64,000 nucleotides of DNA, taken from the NCBI RefSeq assembly GCF_018413645.1, contig NZ_JAHCDA010000004.1:124001-188000 (forward strand), written 5' to 3'. Both the position numbers and the translations under genes were made by a program. The DNA comes from Roseococcus pinisoli (GTDB taxonomy: Bacteria > Pseudomonadota > Alphaproteobacteria > Acetobacterales > Acetobacteraceae). Under the pieces are notes generated by a model that did not search any database, was not told the DNA's origin, and saw only the letters and a list, made by a program, of their open reading frames with translations. Positions 36,438 to 45,337 of this stretch are shown here, piece by piece; position 1 is the first letter of the stretch; every line of letters begins with the position of its first letter.

Positions 36438-37054
36438 CGGAAGAGGCGCAGCGCCGGCTGCTCGTCGAGCTCGGCGCCTCGCTCTTCCAGCGCGGCTACA
36501 GCGTCGGCAGCGCGGGCAATATCAGCATCCGGCTGGAGGACGGCTATCTGATGACGCCGACCAACTCCTCACTCGGGCGGCTGGAGGCGGCGCGCATCAG
36601 CAAGCTCGACCGCGACTGGAACCACGTGGACGGCGACAAGCCGACCAAGGAGGTCTTCCTCCACCGCGCCTTCCTCGATGCGCGGCCGGAGGCGGGTGCC
36701 GTCGTGCACCTGCACAGCACCTACGCCACCGCCATCTCCTGCTTCGAGGAGGCGGTGATCCCGCCGCTCACGCCCTATTTCGTGATGCGCGTCGGCCGCA
36801 CGCTGCCGCTCATTCCCTACTACCGGCCGGGCAATCCGGAGATGGAGCCCGCTGTGCATGCGGCGGCGAAGGGCGCGAAGGCGGTGCTGCTGGCCAATCA
36901 CGGCCCGGTGATATGCGGCGCCACGCTCATCGATGCCGTGAACGCGGCCGAGGAGCTGGAGGAAGCGGCCAAGCTCGCGCTGCTGCTGCGCGGGATGTCG
37001 CCGCGGCTGCTGACGCCGCCCCAGGTGGACGACCTGCTCACCACCTTCGGCTAA
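36434..37054 (+). CDS. otnC: 3-oxo-tetronate 4-phosphate decarboxylase (class II aldolase family)
   Basis: 206 residues beginning at GTG 36434, which overlaps the otnK stop as GTGA. Class II aldolase/adducin fold: GSAGNISIRL near residue 24, TPTNSSLG, KEVFLHRAF with the acid, HLHSTYATA zinc histidines near 93, and LLANHGPVICG near 153 with the third His. It would decarboxylate the product of OtnK to dihydroxyacetone phosphate. The partner gene makes the assignment firm. Confidence 0.9.
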   Translation: MTEEAQRRLLVELGASLFQRGYSVGSAGNISIRLEDGYLMTPTNSSLGRLEAARISKLDRDWNHVDGDKPTKEVFLHRAFLDARPEAGAVVHLHSTYATAISCFEEAVIPPLTPYFVMRVGRTLPLIPYYRPGNPEMEPAVHAAAKGAKAVLLANHGPVICGATLIDAVNAAEELEEAAKLALLLRGMSPRLLTPPQVDDLLTTFG

Positions 37055-37060
37055 CCGCAT

Positions 37061-37092
37061 AAAAAAGGCGCCGCCCCGCGAGGGGCGACGCC
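37061..37092 (-). terminator. Intrinsic terminator of the histone-like gene
   Basis: GGCGCCGCCCC (37067-37077) pairs with GGGGCGACGCC (37082-37092) across GCGA, with one mismatch. Read on the minus strand the hairpin is followed by six T residues (37066-37061), a textbook terminator for the gene ending at 37118. It may also serve the convergent otnC. Confidence 0.8.
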
Positions 37093-37117
37093 GGTATCGC
37101 ACAAGCCGAGTGCGTGA

Positions 37118-37903
37118 TCAGTCCGCCTGGGTCTCCGACGCCTCAGGCACCGACGTCACGACCGGGGCGACGGCCGCAGCCTGCGCCAGCTCGGCCTTCT
37201 TCGCGGCGCGCGTGACGGCAGCCTTGCGGGCGGCTTCGGCGCGCTTCGGATCCTTCGCCTTCACTGCCTTCTCAGCCTTGACCGCCTTCGCGGGCTTGGC
37301 CGCCTTCACGGGCTTGGCCGCCTTGGCAGCGGGCTTCTTCGCAGCGACGGCCTTCTTCGGAGCAGCAGCCTTCTTCGCGGGAGCGGCCTTCTTCGGAGCA
37401 GCCTTCTTTGCGGCGACGGCCTTCTTCGGAGCGGCCTTCTTCGCGGCAACGGCCTTCTTCGGAGCAGCCTTCTTCGCGGCGACGGCCTTCTTCGGAGCGG
37501 CCTTCTTCGCGGCGACAGCCTTCTTCGGAGCAGCCTTCTTCGCGGCGACGGCCTTCTTCGGAGCAGCCTTCTTCGCGGCAACAGCCTTCTTCGGAGCGGC
37601 AGCCTTGCGGGCCGGAGCCGCCTTCTTCACCGCTGCGGCCTTGCGGGCCGGAGCAGCCTTCTTCGCCGTGGCGGCCTTGCGCGCCGGGGCGGCCTTCTTC
37701 GCAGGCGCAGCCTTCTTGGCGGCGGCGGCCTTCTTAGGCGCAGCCTTCTTCGCGGGAACAGCCTTCTTCGCGGCGGGCTTCTTCGCCGCGGCGACACGAC
37801 CACGCGCGGTCGCGGGCTTCTTCGCGGTGCGGCGCGCGCCGGCGGCCACAGCCATGGCTTGAGCGCGCGGCTTGGCGTCAGTGGTGTCGATGGTATCGGT
37901 CAT
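37118..37903 (-). CDS. Lys/Ala-rich histone H1-like protein
   Basis: 261 residues, over half Ala and Lys with Pro and a few Arg. The centre consists of an 11-residue unit AVAAKKAAPKK repeated about seven times in a row, encoded by a near-identical 33-bp repeat; flanks hold AAPARKAA variants. This is the pattern of eukaryotic histone H1 tails and bacterial H1-like proteins such as AlgP, which bind DNA non-specifically. The N- and C-terminal ends (MTDTIDTTDAK; VAPVVTSVPEASETQAD) are not repetitive and are acidic. AGGAGAAC precedes ATG 37903. Repeat number is expected to vary between strains. Confidence 0.87.
   Translation of the reverse strand: MTDTIDTTDAKPRAQAMAVAAGARRTAKKPATARGRVAAAKKPAAKKAVPAKKAAPKKAAAAKKAAPAKKAAPARKAATAKKAAPARKAAAVKKAAPARKAAAPKKAVAAKKAAPKKAVAAKKAAPKKAVAAKKAAPKKAVAAKKAAPKKAVAAKKAAPKKAVAAKKAAPKKAAPAKKAAAPKKAVAAKKPAAKAAKPVKAAKPAKAVKAEKAVKAKDPKRAEAARKAAVTRAAKKAELAQAAAVAPVVTSVPEASETQAD
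37384..37600 (-). repeat. 33-bp tandem repeats in the histone-like gene
   Basis: On the plus strand the pattern ggccttcttcggagc + agccttcttcgcggcgac recurs about seven times with only a few changes (GCA/GCG, GGCGAC/GGCAAC). Each unit encodes 11 residues, AVAAKKAAPKK. Limits are approximate. Confidence 0.75.
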
Positions 37904-38457
37904 TCTTGTTCTCCTATGCGCCGTGGCGCTCCAGACCTGGATGATGGCTCGCCGCGGCGCCTTGCCGCGGCGGAATGCAGAGACAATTCACTCGGCAGGC
38001 GACGTGCCCCGCGGGAGAAGGATCGGCGCGCCATCTGCGCTTCCACCGGCATCAGGCGACGGCCCATGCCTCTCTTCCGCAGCGGCCGGAAAGTGAACCT
38101 CCTGACAACGGAACTGCGCAGACCCGATCCTGGATCATCCTTACCTGCTCGACGCGCGCCCTGCCCCACGATCCGATCCTGATGATCGCCATTCTCGCGG
38201 TGCTCGCGCCGGCGCTCTCATGCAAGCGAATCGCTCGTCAATGCGTGCGTTTGCAACGCTATCGGAATGCGCGAGTTGCGTGTCAAACACATTCTGCGTT
38301 TGCGCTTGGTTTTTCGCGCACGACGCCGCAGCGATGCAGCACGCGATCCCACGAAAAAGGCCGCCCGATTGCTCGGGCGGCCTTCGTCTTTCCGCGTCGG
38401 AAGCACGTTCGTCGACTTCCCGCAGACCGCGCGAAAGCGGCCGGCGGCAAGGGTTTC
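37904..38457. other. Intergenic region between histone-like gene and prpC
   Basis: The largest gene-free gap in the window (554 nt). It contains a G+C-rich hairpin near the 5' end of the histone-like message (GCCGCGG 37951-37957 with CCGCGGC 37965-37971) and the prpC terminator at 38352-38384. Parts (about 38210-38340) are lower in G+C. Open frames here have no family resemblance. A small RNA cannot be excluded. Confidence 0.5.
38352..38384 (-). terminator. Intrinsic terminator downstream of prpC
   Basis: AAGGCCGCCCGA (38357-38368) and TCGGGCGGCCTT (38373-38384) form a perfect 12-bp stem with a 4-nt loop TTGC. On the minus strand it continues CCTTTTTCGT, a short T-run, so it ends the prpD-prpC transcript about 75 nt after prpC. 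Confidence 0.8.
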
Positions 38458-39591
38458 CTAGCGCGCGCTCATCGGCGGCACCGGCCGCTGCTCGAGACCG
38501 GTGTAGACCGACAGCGGGCGGATGAGCCGGTTGTCCGCCAGCTGCTCGAACACATGCGCCGACCAGCCGGTGATGCGGCTGCACACGAAGATCGGCGTGA
38601 AGAGCGGGATGTCGAAGCCCATCAGGTAGTAGGCAGGGCCCGCCGGGAAATCGAGGTTCGGGTGGATGCGCTTCTCGTCGAGCATCACCTTCGCGAGCAC
38701 GGCGGAGGTGTTCATCCACCGCTTGTCGCCCACGACCTCCGCCATGATCTCGGCGTATTTCTTCATCGTCGGCACGCGGCTGTCGCCCGACTTGTAGACG
38801 CGGTGGCCGAAGCCCATCACCAGCGCCTTGTGGTCGAAGCGGCTGCGCAGCCAGGCCTCCGCCTCCTCCGGCGAGGGGATCTCCTTCAGCATGTGCATCA
38901 CCGCCTCGTTGGCGCCGCCATGCAGCGGGCCCTTCAGCGCCGCGATGCCGGCCGTGATCGCGCCATGGATGTCCGCCATGGTCGAGCTGACGGTGCGGGC
39001 AGTGAAGGTCGAGGCGTTGAAGGTGTGCTCGGCGTAGAGGATCATCGAGACGTCGAAGGCCCGGACGACCTCCTTCGCCGGCACCTTGTCGAAGACGACC
39101 TTGAAGAAGTTCTCGCAGTAGGAGAGCGACGGATCGGGCGCCACCGGCTCGAGACCCTTGGAGAGGCGGAAGGCTGCGGCGACGGCCTGCGGGGCCTTGG
39201 CGAAGATGCGCATGGCCTTGCGGCGCTGCGCGGCATCGCTGATGTCGGCCCATTCCGGGTCCTCCATCCCCATGAAGCTCACCGCGGTGCGGATCGCGTC
39301 CATCGGATGGGCGGTCTTCGGGAATTCGCGGATGACCTTCAGCAGCGCCGGGCTCAGCGCACGGTTGGCCTTCTCCTCGTCCTGGAAGGCCTTGAGCTGG
39401 GCGGCATTCGGCAGCTCGCCGTTCCAGAGCAGGTAGGCCACCTCGTCGAAGCTCGCCTGCTCGCAGAGGTCCTGCACGGCATAGCCGCGATAGGTGAGGC
39501 TGTTGGTCTCCGGCATCACCTTGGAGATGCTGGACTCGTCGGCATAGACGCCGACGAGGCCCTTGCGGATTTCGGGGGCGGTTTCGCTCAT
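38458..39591 (-). CDS. prpC: 2-methylcitrate synthase / citrate synthase
   Basis: 377 residues, the length of short type-II-like methylcitrate synthases. The catalytic His are in GPLHGGANEAV and GFGHRVYKSGDSR, the Asp in NLDFPAGPAYY. YADESSISKVMPETNSLTYRGYAV near the start is typical of PrpC. It condenses propionyl-CoA with oxaloacetate and often accepts acetyl-CoA. Next to prpD it belongs to the methylcitrate cycle; prpB is not in the window. ATG 39591; the gap from the prpD stop is 68 nt. Confidence 0.9.
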   Translation of the reverse strand: MSETAPEIRKGLVGVYADESSISKVMPETNSLTYRGYAVQDLCEQASFDEVAYLLWNGELPNAAQLKAFQDEEKANRALSPALLKVIREFPKTAHPMDAIRTAVSFMGMEDPEWADISDAAQRRKAMRIFAKAPQAVAAAFRLSKGLEPVAPDPSLSYCENFFKVVFDKVPAKEVVRAFDVSMILYAEHTFNASTFTARTVSSTMADIHGAITAGIAALKGPLHGGANEAVMHMLKEIPSPEEAEAWLRSRFDHKALVMGFGHRVYKSGDSRVPTMKKYAEIMAEVVGDKRWMNTSAVLAKVMLDEKRIHPNLDFPAGPAYYLMGFDIPLFTPIFVCSRITGWSAHVFEQLADNRLIRPLSVYTGLEQRPVPPMSAR

Positions 39592-39659
39592 CGACTGCTT
39601 CCTCTCGTCCTGTTTGTTCGTGGATCCGGGCTCGGATGGCCGCGCCCGGATCGTCCGGC

Positions 39660-41213
39660 TCAGAAGATGCCGGGCTTGCTTTCGAGGAGCGTGCCCTTCG
39701 GCAGCGCAACATTGAGCGCGCCGAGCTCGCCCGCCTTCAGGCTCGTCAGGTTCTCGGCCGCGTCAATGAAGCGGTTCGCCTCGCGGGCGGTGATGATCCC
39801 GTCCGTCAGGGTGCGGAACTTGTTGATGTAGTCGGCCCGCACGAAGGGGCTCGCGCCGCGCGGATGGGCATTGGCGACGCCGAGCTCGTCCACCAGCTTC
39901 GTGCCGTCCTTGAACAGGATCTCGACGCGGCCGCCGAAGGCCAGCGTCTCGGGATCGCGCGAGTGGTAGCGCTCCGTCCACTCCGGCGCCTCGGTCGTCT
40001 CGATCTTGTGCCAGAGGCGGACCGTGTCGGCGCGGCCGGCGCGCTTGGGCGCGTAGCTATCGACATGGTGCCAGCGGCCGTCCTGCAGGGCGACGGCGAA
40101 GATGTACATGATCGAGTGGTCGAGGGTCTCGCGGCTCGCCTTCGGGTCCATCTTCTGCGGGTCGGCCGCGCCGGTGCCGATCACGTAGTGCGTGTGATGG
40201 CTGGTGTGGATGATGATCTTCTCGATCGCGTCGAAGTCCTTGATCTGCTCGCGCATGCGGAAGGCGAGGTCGATCAGGGCCTGGCTCTGGTACTCGGCCG
40301 AGTGCTCCTTGGTGTAGCTGTCCAGGATGGCGCGCTTCGGCTCGCCGGCGCCGGGCAGCGGCACCTCGTAGTAGGTCGGGTCGTAGACCGTCTTGCGGCC
40401 CTTGCTGTCGGCCTGCGTGCGGCCGGAGAGCACCCAGGCGATCACGCTGTCCTCACCCTCGTAGATCGGGCTCGGCGCGCCCTCGCCGCGCATGCAGCGG
40501 TCCACCGCCTCGATGGCGAGCTTGCCGGCATGGGCGGGCGCATAGGCCTTCCAGGAGCTGATCTCGCCCTTGCGCGACTGGCGGAAGGTGATGGAGGTGT
40601 GCAGCGCCTGCTGGATGGCCTGGAAGACGACCTCCTGCTTCAGGCCCAGCAGCGTGCCGATGCCGGCCGCCTGGGCCGGGCAGAGATGCGCGATATGGTC
40701 CACGCGGTGCTCGTGCAGGCAGATGGCGCGCACCAGGTCGATATGGATCTCGTAGCCGGTCGCGAGGCCGCGCAGCAGGTCACGGCCCGAGCGCTCCATG
40801 GTCTGCGCCACCGCCAGGATCGGCGGGATGTTGTCGCCGGGGTGCGAGTAGTCGGCGGCGAGGAAGGTGTCGTGCATGTCGAGCTCGCGCACCGCGGTGC
40901 CGTTCGCCCAGGCGGCCCATTCCGGGCTCACCGTCGTGCCGGCGGGCATGCCGAAGACGGTCGCGCCGCCCTTCTTCGCATGGCCGAGCGCCATGCCGCG
41001 CGCCGAGACGACCGGGCGGCGGTTGATCGCCGCGATGGCGACCGAGGCGTTGTCGATGATCCGGTTGATGATCATCTCCGACACGTCCTTCTGGACGGCG
41101 GTCTTGTCGGTCGCGACGCCCGCGATCTTCCAGGCGAGCTGGTCCTCGCGCTTCAGCAGCGCCTTGGAGGGGTGAACTTTGACGGCGTGCTTCTGCATTC
41201 GCGCTTTCCTCAT
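39660..41213 (-). CDS. prpD: 2-methylcitrate dehydratase (MmgE/PrpD family)
   Basis: 517 residues. Landmarks of Prp[14 protein letters not shown] near the start, [11 protein letters not shown]-like segment, [28 protein letters not shown], and [15 protein letters not shown]. It dehydrates 2-methylcitrate in propionate use; iron is not needed in this family. ATG 41213 or, five codons on, ATG 41198 ([10 protein letters not shown]) could be the start. It is first in the prpD-prpC operon, divergent from the hydantoinase gene. Confidence 0.92.
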   Translation of the reverse strand: MRKARMQKHAVKVHPSKALLKREDQLAWKIAGVATDKTAVQKDVSEMIINRIIDNASVAIAAINRRPVVSARGMALGHAKKGGATVFGMPAGTTVSPEWAAWANGTAVRELDMHDTFLAADYSHPGDNIPPILAVAQTMERSGRDLLRGLATGYEIHIDLVRAICLHEHRVDHIAHLCPAQAAGIGTLLGLKQEVVFQAIQQALHTSITFRQSRKGEISSWKAYAPAHAGKLAIEAVDRCMRGEGAPSPIYEGEDSVIAWVLSGRTQADSKGRKTVYDPTYYEVPLPGAGEPKRAILDSYTKEHSAEYQSQALIDLAFRMREQIKDFDAIEKIIIHTSHHTHYVIGTGAADPQKMDPKASRETLDHSIMYIFAVALQDGRWHHVDSYAPKRAGRADTVRLWHKIETTEAPEWTERYHSRDPETLAFGGRVEILFKDGTKLVDELGVANAHPRGASPFVRADYINKFRTLTDGIITAREANRFIDAAENLTSLKAGELGALNVALPKGTLLESKPGIF

Positions 41214-41331
41214 TTCCTCATGCCGGCTTGGCGGCCCATCCGCGCGCGCCTAGCCTGATTCCTAAGCCTTGACGGGGCGCCATCCTAGGCGCCCCGCGAT
41301 GCAGCGCAACATGGGTGAAGGATTTCCGAGG

Positions 41332-42705
41332 ATGGCATTCGATCTGGTGGTACGGGGCGATCTGGTGCTGGCGGACCGTGTTCTGGAAAGCGGCTGGATC
41401 GGCGTCTCGGACGGCGTCATCTCCGCGATCGGCCAGGGCGCGCCTCCGGCCGCAACCGAGGTGGCGGACCACCGCGGCAAGCTGATCTTCCCGGGTCTGG
41501 TCGACGGCCATATGCACACGAGCAGCGCACTGGGCTGGCCCGGCATCGAGGGCGCCTCCAGGACGGCGGCGGCCGGCGGCGTCACCACCTGCGTGGACAT
41601 GCCCTACGACATTCCCCGGCCGGTGACCGACACCCGGATCCTCGCCGAGAAGATCGCGGTGGTGAACGCCTCCAGCCATGTGGACATGGCGCTCTACGGC
41701 ACCATCCGGAAGGATGGCGGCGTGGAGGAGATCGCGGGCCTCGTGGCGGCCGGCGTCTGCTCCTTCAAGCTCTCCACCTACGAATACGACGCGGTGCGCT
41801 TCCCGCGCATCGACCACACGACCATGGAGGCCGCCTTCCGCGAGATCGCGAAGACCGGGCTGATGGTCGGCATCCACAACGAGGACCAGGAGATCGTGGA
41901 GGGCGCGATCGCCGCCGCCCGGGCAACCGGCCGGACCGATCCCATCATGCATGCCCGCACCCGCCCGCCGCTCTGCGAGACCATGGCGGACCTCGCCATC
42001 TTCGAGATGGCGCTGGAGACCGGCGCGCATGTCCACATCGCGCACTCGTCCCTGGCGCGCGGCTTCGACCTGGCGGAGATGTTCCGCAAGCAGGGTGCCA
42101 AGACCTCCGGCGAGGCCTGCATCCAATACCTCTGCATGACGGAGGACGACCTCGTCCGGCTCCAGGGGTTCGGCAAGTGCAACCCTCCCTTCCGCACGGC
42201 CGACGAGGTGGAGCGGATGTGGCAGAGCGTGGCGGAGGGCAAGGTCGCCTATGTCTCGACCGACCACGCGCCCTGGCCCCGCCCGAAGAAGGAATACAAC
42301 GGCGACATCTTCGCCTGCGGCGCCGGCCTCACCGGGCTGCAGAGCTTCGCGCCCCTGATGCTGACCCTGCTGGAGCAGCGCGGCCTGCCCGTGACGCTGC
42401 TGGCCTCGCTCTGCGCCGAGCGCCCGGCGAAGTTCCACGGCCTCTTCCCCAAGAAGGGCGCGATCCGTCCCGGCTGCGATGCCGACCTGCTGGTGATGGA
42501 GCGCGGCGAGTTCCGCTTCGACGCCGACCAGATCCAGGACCGGGAGGAGAATCGCTGGTCGCCCTATGACGGCATGGCGATGAAGGGCCGCGTGGCCGCG
42601 ACCTATCTGCGCGGCGGCTGCATCTGGAACGGCAAGGAAGTCTTGGCCAAGCCGGGCGCCGGCCGCTTCGTGCCGCGGCAGCACAAGGAAACCTTCCTGG
42701 GCTGA
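41332..42705 (+). CDS. Hydantoinase/allantoinase-type cyclic amidohydrolase
   Basis: 457 residues of the dihydropyrimidinase superfamily. Metal-site residues: DGHMHT near residue 59, a Lys to be carbamylated in CSFKLSTYEYD, His in GIHNED, HIAHSS, and the Asp in STDHAPW. TDLLVMERGEF-like sequence in the C-terminal part is typical. The adjacent D-carbamoylase gene favours a hydantoinase; allantoinase is a close alternative. The start MAFDLVVRGDLVLAD fits the family. It does not overlap its neighbour (68 nt gap) but runs in the same direction. Confidence 0.87.
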   Translation: MAFDLVVRGDLVLADRVLESGWIGVSDGVISAIGQGAPPAATEVADHRGKLIFPGLVDGHMHTSSALGWPGIEGASRTAAAGGVTTCVDMPYDIPRPVTDTRILAEKIAVVNASSHVDMALYGTIRKDGGVEEIAGLVAAGVCSFKLSTYEYDAVRFPRIDHTTMEAAFREIAKTGLMVGIHNEDQEIVEGAIAAARATGRTDPIMHARTRPPLCETMADLAIFEMALETGAHVHIAHSSLARGFDLAEMFRKQGAKTSGEACIQYLCMTEDDLVRLQGFGKCNPPFRTADEVERMWQSVAEGKVAYVSTDHAPWPRPKKEYNGDIFACGAGLTGLQSFAPLMLTLLEQRGLPVTLLASLCAERPAKFHGLFPKKGAIRPGCDADLLVMERGEFRFDADQIQDREENRWSPYDGMAMKGRVAATYLRGGCIWNGKEVLAKPGAGRFVPRQHKETFLG

Positions 42706-42773
42706 GGCGCCATCGCGAAAAGGGGTGGCGGGGCGGCCTTGTCACGCCGCCCCCCTCGGGGCAGCCTCCCTCC

Positions 42774-43718
42774 ATGCCTCGTCTTCTCACGCTTGCCGGT
42801 GCGCAGACCGGTCCCATCCAGCGCGCCGACACCCGCGCGCATACGCTGGACCGCCTCATCGCCCTGCTGGAGCAGGCGGCGAGAGCCGGCGCGCAGCTCG
42901 TGGTCTTCCCCGAGCTGCCGCTCACCACCTTCTTCCCGCGCTGGTTCATCGAGAACACGCAGGAGCTCGACACCTATTTCGAGCGGGAAATGCCCAACGC
43001 GAACTGCCAGAAGCTCTTCGACCGCGCGCGGGAGCTGAAGGTCGGCTTCTACCTCGGCTATGCCGAGCTGACGCCCGAGGGCCAGCGCTTCAACACCGCC
43101 ATCACCGTGGGGCCGGACGGCCAGATCCTCGGCAAGTACCGCAAGATCCACCTGCCCGGCTCGGTGGAGCCCCGCGCCGGCTCCCGCTTCCAGCAGCTCG
43201 AGAAGCGCTATTTCGAATATGGCGACCTGGGCTTCCCCGCCTTCCGGGGCGCCCCCGAATGGAACCGCCCGGTGATGGGCATGCTCATCTGCAACGACCG
43301 GCGCTGGCCCGAGGGCTGGCGCGTCTATGGCCTTCAGGGCGTCGAGCTGATGGTCATGGGCTACAACTCCGCCGCCTACGACCCCAATGGCGGCGAGAGC
43401 GAGAGCGCGGAGCTGCGCACCTACCACTCCACCATGGCCGCCCAGTCCAATGCCTACATGAACGCCACCTGGGCGGTCAGCGTGGCCAAGGCGGGCGACG
43501 AGGACGGCTCCGGCCTGATTGGCGGCTCCTGCATCGTCAGCCCCAACGGGCTGGTCGTCGCCCAGGCGAAGACCCTGGCCGACGAGGTGATCGTCGCGGA
43601 GATCGACCTCGACGACTGCCTCCAGGGGAAGGAGAAGATGTTCAACTTCGCCCAGCACCGCCGCCCGCAATGGTACGGGCGCATCGTCGACCAGGTCGGC
43701 GCCGAGGCGCCGGAGTAG
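42774..43718 (+). CDS. N-carbamoyl-D-amino acid hydrolase (nitrilase superfamily)
   Basis: 314 residues; the Agrobacterium D-carbamoylase has about 304. The catalytic triad is visible: Glu in VVFPELPLTTFFPRW, Lys in GKYRKIHLPG and Cys in MLICNDRRWPEGW, each with the wording of D-carbamoylases and not of general amidases. It removes the carbamoyl group to give the D-amino acid, CO2 and ammonia. Paired with the upstream cyclic amidohydrolase it forms a two-step hydantoin-to-D-amino acid route. Confidence 0.92.
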   Translation: MPRLLTLAGAQTGPIQRADTRAHTLDRLIALLEQAARAGAQLVVFPELPLTTFFPRWFIENTQELDTYFEREMPNANCQKLFDRARELKVGFYLGYAELTPEGQRFNTAITVGPDGQILGKYRKIHLPGSVEPRAGSRFQQLEKRYFEYGDLGFPAFRGAPEWNRPVMGMLICNDRRWPEGWRVYGLQGVELMVMGYNSAAYDPNGGESESAELRTYHSTMAAQSNAYMNATWAVSVAKAGDEDGSGLIGGSCIVSPNGLVVAQAKTLADEVIVAEIDLDDCLQGKEKMFNFAQHRRPQWYGRIVDQVGAEAPE

Positions 43719-43732
43719 GAGCCGCTCCCTCC

Positions 43733-45307
43733 CTACGCCTTCCGGATGTTGTGGAAGAGCGGGAAGCCGTTGAGCATTCCCGTGATCGAGCGGCGGAAGG
43801 CGAAGGGCTGCATCCAGGCGCCGGTCGGGATGTAGGGCACGTCCTGCCAGGCCTGCTGCTGGAGGTCGTGGCAGATGCGCTGCTGCTCGGCGGGCGTGCC
43901 TGCATCCATGAACTCGTCGCGCAGCGCCTCGATCCGGGGTGAGTCCGGCCATCCGAAGGGGCCGTTGCGGCCGAGCCCGCGGACGTAGGATTGCGTCGCG
44001 GGCGAGAGCGCGATGACGCCGGGAATATAGTTGCACCAGACGCTCCAGCCGCCGCGGTCCAGCCCTTCCTTGTTCGCGAGCCGCGGCAGCACGGTCCCCC
44101 AGTCCAGCGCCTGGTAGTCCAGGTTGATGCCCACCTTGCGGAACATGTCGGCGGCGAGCTGGCTCATGGCATTGAGCGAAGGCAGGTCGGTCGGCACCAG
44201 GAAGACCACGCGCTCGCCCCGATAGCCGGCGGCCTCCAGGTCCCGCTTCACCTTGTCGAAGCTGCGCGGGCCGGTCATCGCCTCGATCCCGGCCTCGTTC
44301 GCCATCGGGCTGCCCGGCAGGAAGAAGCCGCAGCGGTCGTTCCAGAGGGAGCGCTCCTCCCCCATCACCGCCTGCATGTATTCGGTCTGGTTGACGCCGG
44401 CGAGGAAGGCCCGGCGGATCGCCGGATTGTCGAAGGGCGGCACGAGGTGGTTGAAGCGGATCATCCCCATCAGCCCGCCGCGCTCCTTGGCTTCCACCAG
44501 GATGTCGCGGTGCCGGCGCAGCAGCGGCAGCAGGTCCGGCTGGGGCTGCTCCCACCAGTCCACCTCACCCGATTGCAGCGCGGCCGCCGATGTCGCCGCG
44601 TCCGGGATGGTCACCCATTCGACGCGGTCCACATGCACCACCTTCGGCCCGGCCGCGAAGCTGGGCGTGCCGGAGGAACGCGGCACATAGCCGTCGAACT
44701 TCTCGTAGACGTTGCGCGATCCCGCCACGCGCTCGCCGGCCAGGTAGCGGAAGGGGCCGCTGCCGACCATCTCGGTGACCTGCACATTGGGCGGCGTCGA
44801 GGCCAGGCGTTCCGGCAGGACCGGACAGAAGGAGGAGGGCTTGGCCAGCGCCGACGGCAGCAGCGGAAAGGGCTTCTTCAGGCGGAACTGGATCACCCGG
44901 TCCGAGACGGCGCTGAGCTCGTCCGTCGCCGCGCGCAGGTTCTGCCCGAAGGCGTCGACCCTCGTCCAGCGATCGACACTCGCTACCGCATCACGCGCGA
45001 GCACCGGCGTGCCGTCATGGAACTTCATCCCCTCGCGGAGCGTGAGCCGCCAGGTGCGGCCGTCATTCTCGACGACATGGCCCTCGACCATCTGGGGCTG
45101 CGGCATGAAGGAATCGTCGAGGCCGTAGAGCTGGTCGTAGACCAGGAAGCCGTGATTTCGCGTGACCAGCCCGCTGGTGAAGACCGGGTCCAGCAGCGCG
45201 AGATCGGCCTGGGGGACGAAGCGCACCACGCTGCGCCGCTGCGCGGCGGCCGGTGCCGACAAGGTGGCCGCACCGGCGGCGGAGGCGAGGAAGTCACGAC
45301 GCTTCAT
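43733..45307 (-). CDS. ABC transporter substrate-binding protein (SBP_bac_5, peptide/nickel type)
   Basis: 524 residues with a signal peptide (MKRRDFLASAAGAATLSAPAAA; KRRDFL is Tat-like). The binding-protein family pattern WRLTLREGMKFHDGTPVLARD and the VRFVPQADLALLDPVF opening are present. No permease or ATPase genes follow, so it works with components encoded elsewhere. It lies 30 nt downstream of the amidase gene on the same strand and probably shares its transcript, suggesting that it imports an amide or peptide that the amidase cleaves. Confidence 0.88.
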   Translation of the reverse strand: MKRRDFLASAAGAATLSAPAAAQRRSVVRFVPQADLALLDPVFTSGLVTRNHGFLVYDQLYGLDDSFMPQPQMVEGHVVENDGRTWRLTLREGMKFHDGTPVLARDAVASVDRWTRVDAFGQNLRAATDELSAVSDRVIQFRLKKPFPLLPSALAKPSSFCPVLPERLASTPPNVQVTEMVGSGPFRYLAGERVAGSRNVYEKFDGYVPRSSGTPSFAAGPKVVHVDRVEWVTIPDAATSAAALQSGEVDWWEQPQPDLLPLLRRHRDILVEAKERGGLMGMIRFNHLVPPFDNPAIRRAFLAGVNQTEYMQAVMGEERSLWNDRCGFFLPGSPMANEAGIEAMTGPRSFDKVKRDLEAAGYRGERVVFLVPTDLPSLNAMSQLAADMFRKVGINLDYQALDWGTVLPRLANKEGLDRGGWSVWCNYIPGVIALSPATQSYVRGLGRNGPFGWPDSPRIEALRDEFMDAGTPAEQQRICHDLQQQAWQDVPYIPTGAWMQPFAFRRSITGMLNGFPLFHNIRKA

Positions 45308-45337
45308 GGCACGCTCTCTCCGATCGGGATGGGAAGG

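Noticed and set aside
37384-37600. A CRISPR-like array (regular 33-bp units)
   Set aside because: The units are contiguous without spacers and are in frame in a Lys/Ala-rich protein.
38220-38525. Short plus-strand frames in the gap after the histone-like gene
   Set aside because: They run through the prpC terminator hairpin and have no family or ribosome site.
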